From CAYPIE01 sp964410665 (lineage in GTDB: Bacteria > Planctomycetota > Planctomycetia > Gemmatales > Gemmataceae), in assembly GCA_964410665.1 (NCBI GenBank), contig CAYPIE010000129.1, positions 1 through 14,153 of the forward strand: a stretch of 14,153 bases of DNA, given 5' to 3'. Positions within the stretch are counted from its first letter, which is position 1, and the number at the start of each line of letters is the position of its first letter. Positions 8,337 through 14,153 of this stretch are shown piece after piece. Made by a program: the position numbers and the translations under genes. The notes below the pieces were generated by a model. It saw only the letters and a program-made list of their open reading frames with translations, was not told the origin of the DNA and ran no database searches.

Positions 8337-9080
8337 CTAAGCTCCCTGCTCATGCAGAGGTTTGCGTCCAACATACAGGGTGGCGATGCCAAAGGTGAAG
8401 GGTTTTTGCCAGACCTGGCCGAGACCATGGTGGCGTAACCGCTCGAGCATCGCCTCGCCATCAGGAAACGCCATCACACTCGCCGGCAAATAGTGGTAGG
8501 CCTGATCGCGACTCCGCGAGAACCACTGGCCAATCGCCGGCAACAAATAACGAAAGTACCACTGATAACACCGCCCCAACAGCCAGTGCCCTGGCCGCGA
8601 AAACTCCAGGATGGCCACCCGCCCCCCCGGCCGGGTCACCCGCACCATCTCCGCGAGCCCGCGGTCCATATCGGTCACATTCCGTAAGCCAAAGGCAATC
8701 ATCACCAACTGAAACTGGGCATCGGCAAAGGGCAAGCGCTGGGCATCGGCCTCACAATAGCGAATCTGCTCCTGTCGCTGCCGTCGGCTGGTCTTATCCC
8801 GAGCCCGTACCAGCATCGCATGACAAAAGTCCGCCCCCACCACCGGCGCCTGGTCCGGATAGGTCTGGTCATAAACGATCGCCAAATCCCCAGTACCGGT
8901 ACATAGATCCAGGACGGGATCTGCCCCCTCTGGAGGTAGCAAGCGGGCGGTCTCACGACGCCAAGCCTGGTCGATGTTTAGACTCAACAAATGATTCAAC
9001 GCGTCATAGCGCGGCGCAATCTCGCCAAACATGCGGCGAATCCGCTCCTCACGCTTGTCTAATAATCCGGCATTCATCAT
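8337..9080 (-). CDS. ubiE: Demethylmenaquinone/ubiquinone C-methyltransferase (UbiE/MenG family)
   Basis: This SAM-dependent enzyme methylates the ring of demethylmenaquinone (or the ubiquinone precursor) in the last steps of quinone synthesis. The 247 residues match the family. It has the N-terminal signature APRYDALNHLLSLNIDQAWRR (22-42), SAM motif I VLDLCTGTGDLA (56-67), the acidic residue in GADFCHAML (82-90), the family block IAFGLRNVTD (128-137) and the post-motif VTRPGGRVAILEFSRP (148-163). In planctomycetes the quinone is normally menaquinone, so menG would be an equally good name; the substrate cannot be told from sequence alone. The start is at tandem ATG codons (9080 and 9077) with a GGATGGGG purine stretch upstream. 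It is the first gene of the minus-strand unit ubiE-hemE-htrA-like. Confidence 0.94.
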   Translation of the reverse strand: MMNAGLLDKREERIRRMFGEIAPRYDALNHLLSLNIDQAWRRETARLLPPEGADPVLDLCTGTGDLAIVYDQTYPDQAPVVGADFCHAMLVRARDKTSRRQRQEQIRYCEADAQRLPFADAQFQLVMIAFGLRNVTDMDRGLAEMVRVTRPGGRVAILEFSRPGHWLLGRCYQWYFRYLLPAIGQWFSRSRDQAYHYLPASVMAFPDGEAMLERLRHHGLGQVWQKPFTFGIATLYVGRKPLHEQGA

Positions 9081-9151
9081 TACGCCCCATCCCGTTGATC
9101 GTCGGCTCGTGGTTTGTGTAGGCGTGACCGTGAGGAATGGCCTGCAGAAAA

Positions 9152-9206
9152 CCCGCCCGCCTTGGCAATTCCCGTTCTATAGTCAGAAGTGCCAGAACAG
9201 GGCGGG
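9152..9206. promoter_or_regulatory. Interrupted dyad in the divergent ubiE/kinase intergenic region
   Basis: CCCGCCC at 9152-9158 pairs with GGGCGGG at 9200-9206, and inside it GTTCT at 9174-9178 pairs with AGAAC at 9194-9198. The element sits between the two divergent genes, next to an A+T-rich stretch (9207-9260). It could be a regulator site or a leader hairpin of the ubiE transcript. The arms are short and interrupted, so a chance origin is possible. Confidence 0.3.
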
Positions 9207-9251
9207 AAATTTCACTTTCTAGTAGATTAGTTTGCTTATAGGTGATTTTTC

Positions 9252-9280
9252 TTGACTTAACTCACGCCACGGCTTAGGCT
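9252..9280 (+). promoter_or_regulatory. Candidate sigma-70-type promoter for the kinase gene
   Basis: TTGACT at 9252-9257 is followed after 17 bases by TAGGCT at 9275-9280. The -35 box is good, the -10 box is weak. Transcription would start near 9287, only about eight bases before a possible GTG start at 9295. This favours the downstream ATG at 9391 as the kinase start. Confidence 0.4.
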
Positions 9281-9390
9281 ATCTATACCAGTCCGTGCAG
9301 TGCAACCTCGGCCAAGCCCATGGCAATGTTGCTGGCGGTGCCCGGTTGTGGGTTTGGGATCGCTTCGCCACCAAGGCCGCGAGAAAGCCC

Positions 9391-11019
9391 ATGCTCTCTG
9401 ATTTTTCCCCCCGAGTCAGAGATATGATCTCCCCAGTGCTGAAGTTTCTGAGTCATCCGCGTTTGCACGGCATCCCGGTCCGGGAACTCGATGCTCGTGA
9501 TCGCATTCTCATTCAGTTATTAATCCATCAACTGCCCGAAGAGGAAATGCAGGGTGTGCTCGCTTGGTGGGCGGTACAACGCGTCGATGAATCCTTGGTT
9601 GATTTTTTGATGAATAACCAGGTGATTATGCGTTCCGCCGGACCACGCCTGGCCACCATTGCCACCCATCCCAAGGTCTTCGATCCCACCCTTCGGCTGT
9701 TTACCGTGCATGGTCGCGAGATTGCCCAGGCTGAGATTGCTGAGTTGCCGCCGGTCCCCGCGGCAACGGCCGTTCCCTCCACGCCCGAGTCGCTTCGTCC
9801 CCCCCCAAGCCCGGCGACTACCGAGCCGGGCCAAGCGGTCCCGCCGGAGCAGTCAAGTCCACTGCAAGATTCCAAGTCCGAAGCGTTCGACGACAGCGCC
9901 AAGCTTGCCCCCTCCAAACTTCCTCCTGCCGATGCGCCAGCACCGCCAGACGATGTGCCAAAACCGCCAAACGAGGCCACTCCGCCAGAGCTCAATCCCG
10001 GACTGCCTGAAGTCGGCACGATGCTTGGACGCTGTCTACTTACCGAGCACATGGGGTCAGGAACCTATGGGACCGTGTTTCGTGGCTTGCACCGCACGCT
10101 CAATGTGCCGGTGGCCATCAAAGTCTTTTATCCACATTTGTTGGAACGTCACCCGGAGGTGAGTCGTCAGTTCAAATCCGAAGCACGTCGCCTCGCCCGC
10201 TTGAACCACCCCCACCTAGTGCGAGTTTGGGACTACGACCAGCAAGAACGTTTCCACTATTTGGTGTTGGAATTTGTCGAGGGCCTAAGCCTTGCCGAAC
10301 TTATTCAGCAAAGTGGCCGCATCCAACCGGATCGCGTCATCCGCTTGATGGGGCAAATTGTTGATGGGCTGGCTGCGGCTTACCAACTGAGCATCGTCCA
10401 TCGCGATCTCAAACCTTCGAATATTCTTTTGAGTCGCAACGGCGCTGCCAAGCTGGTCGATCTCGCCCTCGGTCTGTTGGACAATGCCGAGCAGTCGACC
10501 ACCGGGGATGACCTGCTCAATAATCCCAAGGCGGTGGATAGTGTTGCCTATCTCGCACCCGAACAAACCTTCCCAACCCGCAACTACGATTTACGCTCGG
10601 ATTTGTACTCCTTGGGCGCCACCTTTTATCACGCCTTGACCGGACAGCTGCCATTCTCGGGCCGCACCCGCATGGAGGTGATGCTCAAACACGTGCGTGA
10701 ACCGGTGGTCCCACCCCATGAATGGGAACCCAGCATTCCCCCCGAACTGTCGCAGTTGATTGTGCGGCTCATGGCCAAAACTCCCGCAGATCGCTTTGCC
10801 AATTACGACGAGGTGCTCGCCGCGATCAGCGAACTGGACCGCCTCTATCGCGCGACCTCGGAGAGCAAGATCATGACTAAGCCGGCGGTGGTCGCCGAAG
10901 CCGCGAGTCACCGGTCCGCGGCGCCGACGGTGACGCCGGATCCAGAGACGATGGGCTCGAGTGCTTCGAGCCGCATTGCCTGGCGCAAGCTGCTTGACCG
11001 CTTCGGAGAGCATGCTTGA
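9391..11019 (+). CDS. Soluble Ser/Thr protein kinase (Hanks type) with an N-terminal helical region and a Pro-rich linker
   Basis: The product has 542 residues from ATG 9391. Residues 1-120 form an unrecognised, probably helical region. Residues 120-205 are a Pro/Ala/Ser-rich linker, and a kinase domain covers about 212-485. Visible motifs are the Gly-rich loop GSGTYGTVFRG (222-232), VAIKVF with Lys244, the helix-C Glu264, HRDLKPSN with catalytic Asp339, and SVAYLAPEQ with APE at 389-391. The Mg-binding DFG motif reads DLA (357-359): the Asp is kept, Phe and Gly are not. No transmembrane segment is seen, unlike PASTA-type or many other bacterial kinases. The family phosphorylates Ser/Thr on proteins; the target here is unknown. 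A GTG at 9295 would add 32 residues but lacks a ribosome site and lies at the presumed transcription start. The gene converges on the membrane-protein gene with an 8-base gap. Confidence 0.9.
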   Translation: MLSDFSPRVRDMISPVLKFLSHPRLHGIPVRELDARDRILIQLLIHQLPEEEMQGVLAWWAVQRVDESLVDFLMNNQVIMRSAGPRLATIATHPKVFDPTLRLFTVHGREIAQAEIAELPPVPAATAVPSTPESLRPPPSPATTEPGQAVPPEQSSPLQDSKSEAFDDSAKLAPSKLPPADAPAPPDDVPKPPNEATPPELNPGLPEVGTMLGRCLLTEHMGSGTYGTVFRGLHRTLNVPVAIKVFYPHLLERHPEVSRQFKSEARRLARLNHPHLVRVWDYDQQERFHYLVLEFVEGLSLAELIQQSGRIQPDRVIRLMGQIVDGLAAAYQLSIVHRDLKPSNILLSRNGAAKLVDLALGLLDNAEQSTTGDDLLNNPKAVDSVAYLAPEQTFPTRNYDLRSDLYSLGATFYHALTGQLPFSGRTRMEVMLKHVREPVVPPHEWEPSIPPELSQLIVRLMAKTPADRFANYDEVLAAISELDRLYRATSESKIMTKPAVVAEAASHRSAAPTVTPDPETMGSSASSRIAWRKLLDRFGEHA

Positions 11020-11027
11020 CCGGTCGT

Positions 11028-11690
11028 CTAAAAGCGCGTCCCGTAGTAGGCCGAACAAATCGCAATCACACAGCATTCCCAAACGGTGAGATCCACCTGC
11101 TCACTGCGACTCGTTTGCACCACCAGAACGATAAACGCAATCAGCAGCGAAAACATGGCCAACAGCGATACCCAGGCCTGCAGCGTCAGAAAGATATGAC
11201 GCATCGTCGCACTCACACTCATCAGACTCCTCAACAGCAAGCCAACCGTGATGCCCCCACCCAAACAGAGTAAAAAGGGCATAAATTTGCGCTGGAGCTG
11301 TTCGGCACGAGGGGTCACCAGCCGAGCCATTTCTGCGAAGGACATGGCCGGACTGCCATAGTGCAAATACGCGAAGGTCCCAGCAAAACCCGCCAGAATT
11401 AATAAGCGAAGCAGGTTGCGAATCGAAAACACTCCCTGCCGTGGCATCCCAGGCTGCTGGGCCGGGGGCAACAGCAGAAACACCCCCACCAAAAACATCA
11501 AAAAGTACAGGCTCAGGGGCATCCCTTGCATCGGTGCCCCATCCGGGCCCAGCAGTTTCTGCTGAGCGGGCAAGAGCATCATCATCCAAACCAACCCCGA
11601 GATCATCAGGGCGATTAGGCCGCGAATGCTCCCCTTGGGAAGACTCAGTGGCTGAATCTCGTCGTACGCCTGGTCACGTGCAGTATACAT
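11028..11690 (-). CDS. Hypothetical polytopic membrane protein with an LPKGS-I-R-LIAL N-terminal motif
   Basis: I do not recognise a function for this 220-residue protein. About six hydrophobic segments can be seen: 23-41, 57-75, 91-110, 136-155, 168-190, and a shorter one near 203-217. The N-terminus holds SLPKGSIRGLIAL (16-28) directly before the first segment. Similar LPKGS-V/I-R motifs occur, as I recall, at the start of membrane proteins in planctomycetes and cyanobacteria. A soluble stretch (about 112-135) between segments three and four is amphipathic. The ATG start is well supported by GGAGG (11700-11696), five bases upstream. The gene is divergent from rplM and ends 8 bases from the convergent kinase stop, with no terminator between them. 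Composition matches its neighbours. Confidence 0.8.
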   Translation of the reverse strand: MYTARDQAYDEIQPLSLPKGSIRGLIALMISGLVWMMMLLPAQQKLLGPDGAPMQGMPLSLYFLMFLVGVFLLLPPAQQPGMPRQGVFSIRNLLRLLILAGFAGTFAYLHYGSPAMSFAEMARLVTPRAEQLQRKFMPFLLCLGGGITVGLLLRSLMSVSATMRHIFLTLQAWVSLLAMFSLLIAFIVLVVQTSRSEQVDLTVWECCVIAICSAYYGTRF

Positions 11691-11765
11691 GGTTTCCTCC
11701 GCGGCACCGCAGCCTGAAGGCTCGGTTTACGTGTGCGGGTCTTGAGGGTTTTCTGCGGGCTTCCC

Positions 11766-11793
11766 TTGACGTCCAGAACCGACTACTTATGAT
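11766..11793 (+). promoter_or_regulatory. Sigma-70-type promoter for rplM-rpsI
   Basis: TTGACG at 11766-11771 and TATGAT at 11788-11793 are separated by 16 bases. Each box differs from consensus by one base. Transcription would begin near 11800, giving a leader of about 35 bases before the rplM ATG. This is the best promoter-like sequence in the window, and it fits a highly expressed ribosomal operon. Confidence 0.7.
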
Positions 11794-11834
11794 AACAACT
11801 TTCGAATGCATCGAGCGAATGGGAACCCTCCGCC

Positions 11835-12263
11835 ATGTCTACCTTCATGGCCAACCGCCAGAGTGTTGAACCAACCTGGTGGCTGATCGATGGCACCAAC
11901 AAAGTGGTTGGTCGTTTGGCCGTCCAGATTGCCAATATCTTGCGCGGCAAACATCGTCCGGATTTTACGCCACATGCCGACATCGGCGACTTCATCATTG
12001 TCATCAATGTCGAGAAGGTTCACTTCACCGGCAAAAAATGGGATCAGAAGTCGTACCATCACTACACCCACTATGCCGGTGGTTTACGCGAAACCCGTGC
12101 TTGGGACATGCTGCAACGTAAGCCTGCGTTTATCTTGCAGGCCGCCGTTCGCCGTATGATGCCGAAGAATCGTCTGGCGCGGAAACAAATGACCAAGCTC
12201 AAACTCTACGCCGGCCCGTCGCACCCCCACCAAGCCCAACAACCTCAAGAACTGTCGTTGTAA
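11835..12263 (+). CDS. rplM: 50S ribosomal protein L13
   Basis: L13 is an early-assembly protein of the large ribosomal subunit. The 142 residues align with E. coli L13 along the whole length. Landmarks are the start STFMANRQSVEPTWWLID, then KVVGRLAVQIANILRGKH (23-40), GDFIIVINVEKVHFTGKK (51-68), and the C-terminal signature from RRMMPKNRLARK (106-117) through KLKLYAGPSHPHQAQQPQ (121-138). The start agrees with the family N-terminus; a weak GGGAA lies nine bases upstream. It is followed after 144 bases by rpsI, the usual partner in the L13-S9 operon. Confidence 0.98.
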   Translation: MSTFMANRQSVEPTWWLIDGTNKVVGRLAVQIANILRGKHRPDFTPHADIGDFIIVINVEKVHFTGKKWDQKSYHHYTHYAGGLRETRAWDMLQRKPAFILQAAVRRMMPKNRLARKQMTKLKLYAGPSHPHQAQQPQELSL

Positions 12264-12407
12264 GCCGGTGTGCTTCATAACAGGTCCTCCGCCCTGGAGT
12301 CGGAGTGGTTGATCTTGGCGAGGTCTCACTCCTTCTATGGTTGATTCGAAAACCTGTGAGCAAGATTTTTCGTCCCCCGCGGGGAATGTAAGAGGATCAT
12401 TGAGACG

Positions 12408-12980
12408 ATGGCGGAAGTGACCAAGGAAAAGAAAACCTTTTGGCGTGGCACGGGTCGACGTAAGACGTCGGTCGCTCGGGTCCGCATCTGGGAAGGTACC
12501 GGGCAAATCACCGTCAACGACCGCCCCGTCGACGAGTTCTTCACGGAAGAGAAGGATCGGGCCGCAGTGTTGGGCCCGCTTCTGGTAACCGGGTTGCGCA
12601 ATCGGGTCGATGTGGCGGTCAGGGTCCATGGCGGCGGCTTCACCGGCCAAGGTGGCGCCACCTCCCAGGGTGTGGCCCGTGCCATTAAAGAGATGTTTAC
12701 CCCGGGCGAGGGCAAACCGACCACCACCATCAAGCCCGAGCTCCCCACCCCCGCGAAGCCTGCCACCCCACCGACCGCCGTAAGTGAAGACGAGGAGGGG
12801 GAGGAGCAGGAACTGGTTCCGGAAACCCCGGCCAAGCCGGAGACCCCCGAAGACGGCCCAATCGGCTTGATTAAGCTCTTACGCGACTCCGGCTACCTCA
12901 CCCGCGATAGCCGCATGAAGGAACGCAAGAAATACGGCCGCAAGGGCGCCCGCAAGAGCTTCCAGTTCTCCAAGCGTTAA
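12408..12980 (+). CDS. rpsI: 30S ribosomal protein S9 with an acidic Pro-rich insertion of about 53 residues
   Basis: S9 sits in the head of the small subunit, and its C-terminal tail reaches the P-site tRNA. The usual length is about 130 residues; this one has 190. The N-terminal part is normal: RGTGRRKTSVARVRIWEGTG (13-32), INDRP-like TVNDRP (35-40), VHGGGFTGQGGATSQGVARAIKEM (73-96). The C-terminal part is also normal: LLRDSGYLTRDSRMKERKKYGRKGARKSFQFSKR (157-190), ending in the universally conserved SKR tail. Between them, at about 98-150, is a low-complexity segment rich in Pro, Thr, Glu and Lys with an acidic core (SEDEEGEEQE at 126-135). The reading frame is intact, so this is an insertion and not a break. 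The ATG has only a distant GAGG upstream. Confidence 0.97.
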   Translation: MAEVTKEKKTFWRGTGRRKTSVARVRIWEGTGQITVNDRPVDEFFTEEKDRAAVLGPLLVTGLRNRVDVAVRVHGGGFTGQGGATSQGVARAIKEMFTPGEGKPTTTIKPELPTPAKPATPPTAVSEDEEGEEQELVPETPAKPETPEDGPIGLIKLLRDSGYLTRDSRMKERKKYGRKGARKSFQFSKR

Positions 12981-13024
12981 TTGCTGCGGCTTGCTGCCGC
13001 GGTCCAATCCTGCCCGCTCGGCTG

Positions 13025-13068
13025 CAACGGCCGGATGCTGCTTCGGACGCGAAGCACACCGGCCGTTG
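13025..13068 (+). terminator. Two-tier hairpin after rpsI, probable terminator
   Basis: A perfect 10-bp outer stem (13025-13034 with 13059-13068) encloses a perfect 7-bp inner stem (13039-13045 with 13050-13056). The apical loop has four bases, and the internal loop is 4 x 2 bases. A moderately T-rich run (TTCGTTTCG) follows. It lies 45 bases after the rpsI stop and is the likely end, or attenuation point, of the rplM-rpsI transcript. Confidence 0.65.
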
Positions 13069-13410
13069 TTCGTTTCGCCTTGAGCCACTTCGCTTGGGCG
13101 GCCGTTCTTGCTACCTTTACAACCGTGGACTTGTGGACGACCAAGAGAGGCTCGGCATGCGCCATCGCCAAAAGACGCCGCTCCACTACATCCACGCCGA
13201 CGAAGACGTCCTCATCGATGGCGTCGGTGAGGACCGCCAGAACCACGGTGGCAAGCTCGCCCGTTCTCAGCCGATCAGAGAATTCGACGACGGCTTCCGC
13301 CTGTGGAACCCCGACCGGCGGCGGCAAGCATGGAAAGGCTCAGAACAAGCAAGGTTTGCTTGACCCACAGCCGATCTTCAGGGAAGGTACCAACAATCCC
13401 GATAGCTCCT

Positions 13411-13414
13411 GGAG
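13411..13414 (+). promoter_or_regulatory. Ribosome binding site that fixes a GTG start
   Basis: GGAG lies eight bases before the GTG at 13423. It decides the start of the 86-residue protein within a longer open frame that has an in-frame ATG at 13303. Confidence 0.6.
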
Positions 13415-13422
13415 ACAGCATT

Positions 13423-13683
13423 GTGCTCGAAGATTATTCTGCTCACCAGCAAAAGATCATCAAGCGGTACTACCGTAACCAGGACAAGATCGCCCTGCAA
13501 AAGCTCGGCGAACTAGTCACCGAGCTTTACCTGGCCGAAGGAAAAAAGAAGGAACGCCTGTGGAAGTCTGCCGCCAGCGCGATGCAAAAGCTGGAGGTCC
13601 CACAACAGCGTATCGACCACATCCTGGCCAAGGCCGACGTCACCCTCCTGGCCAGTCTCGTCAAGGAATATTCTGGGAGTTGA
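13423..13683 (+). CDS. Hypothetical small charged alpha-helical protein (86 residues)
   Basis: No function is recognised. From GTG 13423 the protein reads MLEDYSAHQQKIIKRYY and continues as an almost unbroken run of predicted amphipathic helix rich in Lys, Glu, Leu and Gln. There is no Cys, no signal peptide and no membrane segment. The frame is open further upstream to 13303, but that part (MEPRPAAASMERL onward) is low-quality sequence with no ribosome site. The GTG has GGAG eight bases upstream. The next gene starts five bases after the stop, so the two are probably translated together and may act together. I have the impression of similar short HQQKIIKRYY-type proteins in planctomycetes, but cannot verify it here. 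Confidence 0.7.
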   Translation: MLEDYSAHQQKIIKRYYRNQDKIALQKLGELVTELYLAEGKKKERLWKSAASAMQKLEVPQQRIDHILAKADVTLLASLVKEYSGS

Positions 13684-13688
13684 CCAGC

Positions 13689-13955
13689 GTGCGGCGAACC
13701 GCAGACGATGACCGTGATGAAGACTGGGATGATTGGGATGAACCCCAAGACTGGGAGCCTGAGCCCGACACTCCCAGCGAAACCATTTCTTGCCCCTATT
13801 GCCGCCGAGAAATCCACGAGGATAGCGTCCGCTGTCCCGGCTGTGGCAACTATCTCTCCGAAGAAGATACCCCACCAAGTCGCAAGCCGTGGTGGATCAT
13901 CCTGGGCTTTGTGCTCGCCTTTTACGCGGCGTATCGACTGATCGCGGTGTGGTAG
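13689..13955 (+). CDS. Small zinc-ribbon protein with a C-terminal membrane anchor (88 residues)
   Basis: From GTG 13689 (GGGAG at 13675-13679, nine bases upstream) the product begins with a strongly acidic stretch rich in Asp, Trp and Glu (about 5-28). A four-Cys zinc-ribbon follows: CPYC at 35-38 and CPGC at 49-52, ten residues apart, in the ISCPYCRREIHEDSVRCPGC pattern common to zinc-ribbon domains. A linker and one hydrophobic segment at 67-88 (PWWIILGFVLAFYAAYRLIAVW) end the protein, giving a tail-anchored layout. The zinc-binding role is inferred from the Cys pattern, and the biological role is unknown. The open frame extends upstream to 13560 inside the preceding gene, but that extension is an out-of-frame shadow. 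The gene is five bases from its upstream partner. Confidence 0.75.
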   Translation: MRRTADDDRDEDWDDWDEPQDWEPEPDTPSETISCPYCRREIHEDSVRCPGCGNYLSEEDTPPSRKPWWIILGFVLAFYAAYRLIAVW

Positions 13956-14004
13956 AACGCTGTAATGCCGCGAACGCGAAGAAACCGACGTGGTTGTGAC
14001 AAGT

Positions 14005-14146
14005 CCGGAAGAGGCAGTAGCGGTTGCAAGAAAGTAGAGAGGCAAAAGCGGTTGCGATTGCGGTGCGGAAGCGGCAGAGGCGGTTGCGGTGCGGAAGAGG
14101 CAGAGGCGGTTGCGATGCGGGGAAAGAGGCAGAGGCGATTGCGAGG
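14005..14146. repeat. Tandem repeat array, right end, inverted relative to the left array
   Basis: Four to five degenerate units share a GGCAGAGGCGGTTGCG-like core (roughly 14011-14028, 14037-14055, 14071-14090, 14095-14114 and 14122-14143). Bases 14116-14143 are the exact reverse complement of 11-38 and of 40-67. The outermost unit is the best preserved, and units decay toward the interior, mirroring the left array. No gene is supported from 13956 to the end. Confidence 0.85.
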
Positions 14147-14153
14147 AGAAGCA

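Larger units (their letters stand above)
12981..13422. other. 442-base stretch without a recognised gene; antisense ORFs in shared codon register
   Basis: Apart from the hairpin at 13025-13068, no known gene is seen. From about 13094 to 13363 the plus strand is open with coding-like base periodicity: by my count over 74 codons, G+C is about 70%, 38% and 77% at positions 1, 2 and 3. The minus strand is open in the same codon register (13327-12977, TTG start), so the periodicity does not tell which strand would be coding. The minus reading has the more protein-like composition (rich in Val, Ala, Leu). The plus reading has an AGAGAGG site (13144-13150) six bases before an ATG at 13157, which would give 68 residues. 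Neither matches a family I know. It may be a decayed gene or a small unknown one. Confidence 0.4.

Noticed and set aside
7719..8438. 239-residue plus-strand frame antisense to hemE and ubiE
   Set aside because: It lies across two well-identified minus-strand genes and shows no family features.
9295..9390. GTG start for the kinase at 9295
   Set aside because: There is no ribosome binding site, it lies about eight bases from the inferred transcription start, and the added 32 residues look unlike a protein N-terminus. The ATG at 9391 is preferred.
12309..12341. Separate rpsI promoter (TTGATC and TATGGT)
   Set aside because: The spacer is 21 bases, too long for a sigma-70 promoter, and rpsI is expected to be read from the rplM promoter.
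12375..12384. CCCCGCGGGG palindrome before rpsI
   Set aside because: It has no loop and only five bases per arm. In G+C-rich DNA this is easily a chance match and not a credible terminator or operator.
12084..12835. Minus-strand frames of 188 and 166 residues over rplM-rpsI
   Set aside because: They are shadows of ribosomal protein genes whose identity is certain. The Gly/Ser/Val-rich one merely mirrors the Pro/Glu-rich S9 insertion.

Overview
The window carries about eleven protein genes, almost all housekeeping, at roughly 60% G+C. The organism is most likely a planctomycete, possibly of the Gemmatales. Three things suggest this: a single-chain SecD-SecF fusion, a soluble Ser/Thr kinase with a long Pro-rich linker, and a HemE variant (FYDITTL, EASLCPRRFGVD) that I associate with planctomycetes. 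This placement is an inference from remembered family features; no search was run.

Layout. Bases 1-212 hold a tandem repeat array and no gene. Bases 213-5523 (+) form the classic export cluster tgt-yajC-secDF: a tRNA queuosine enzyme followed by the accessory parts of the Sec translocon. A strong 23-bp hairpin at 5529-5581 separates it from a convergent minus-strand operon (9080 down to 5609). That operon runs ubiE/menG (quinone methyltransferase), hemE (uroporphyrinogen decarboxylase), then an HtrA/DegP-like PDZ protein whose catalytic Ser is replaced by Thr. A divergent intergenic region (9081-9390) precedes a plus-strand protein kinase gene, which converges on a small polytopic membrane protein (11690-11028, -). 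From 11835 (+) lies the ribosomal pair rplM-rpsI behind a good sigma-70-type promoter. rpsI encodes an S9 protein with an acidic, Pro-rich insertion of about 53 residues. A hairpin and a 442-base stretch without a recognised gene follow. Next come two small, tightly coupled GTG-start genes: an 86-residue charged helical protein and an 88-residue zinc-ribbon protein with a C-terminal membrane anchor. The window ends in a second copy of the left-end repeat array, in inverted orientation.

How the genes work together. Tgt-YajC-SecDF and L13-S9 are conventional units of tRNA modification, protein export and translation. UbiE and HemE both serve respiratory electron transport (quinone and heme). 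The HtrA-like protein may act in the envelope on exported proteins, probably as a chaperone or binding protein if it cannot cleave.

I do not see a defence system, mobile element, CRISPR array, tRNA or rRNA. The best leads are the S9 insertion, the Ser-to-Thr HtrA homologue, the kinase with DLA in place of DFG, and the repeat family that faces inward from both ends.
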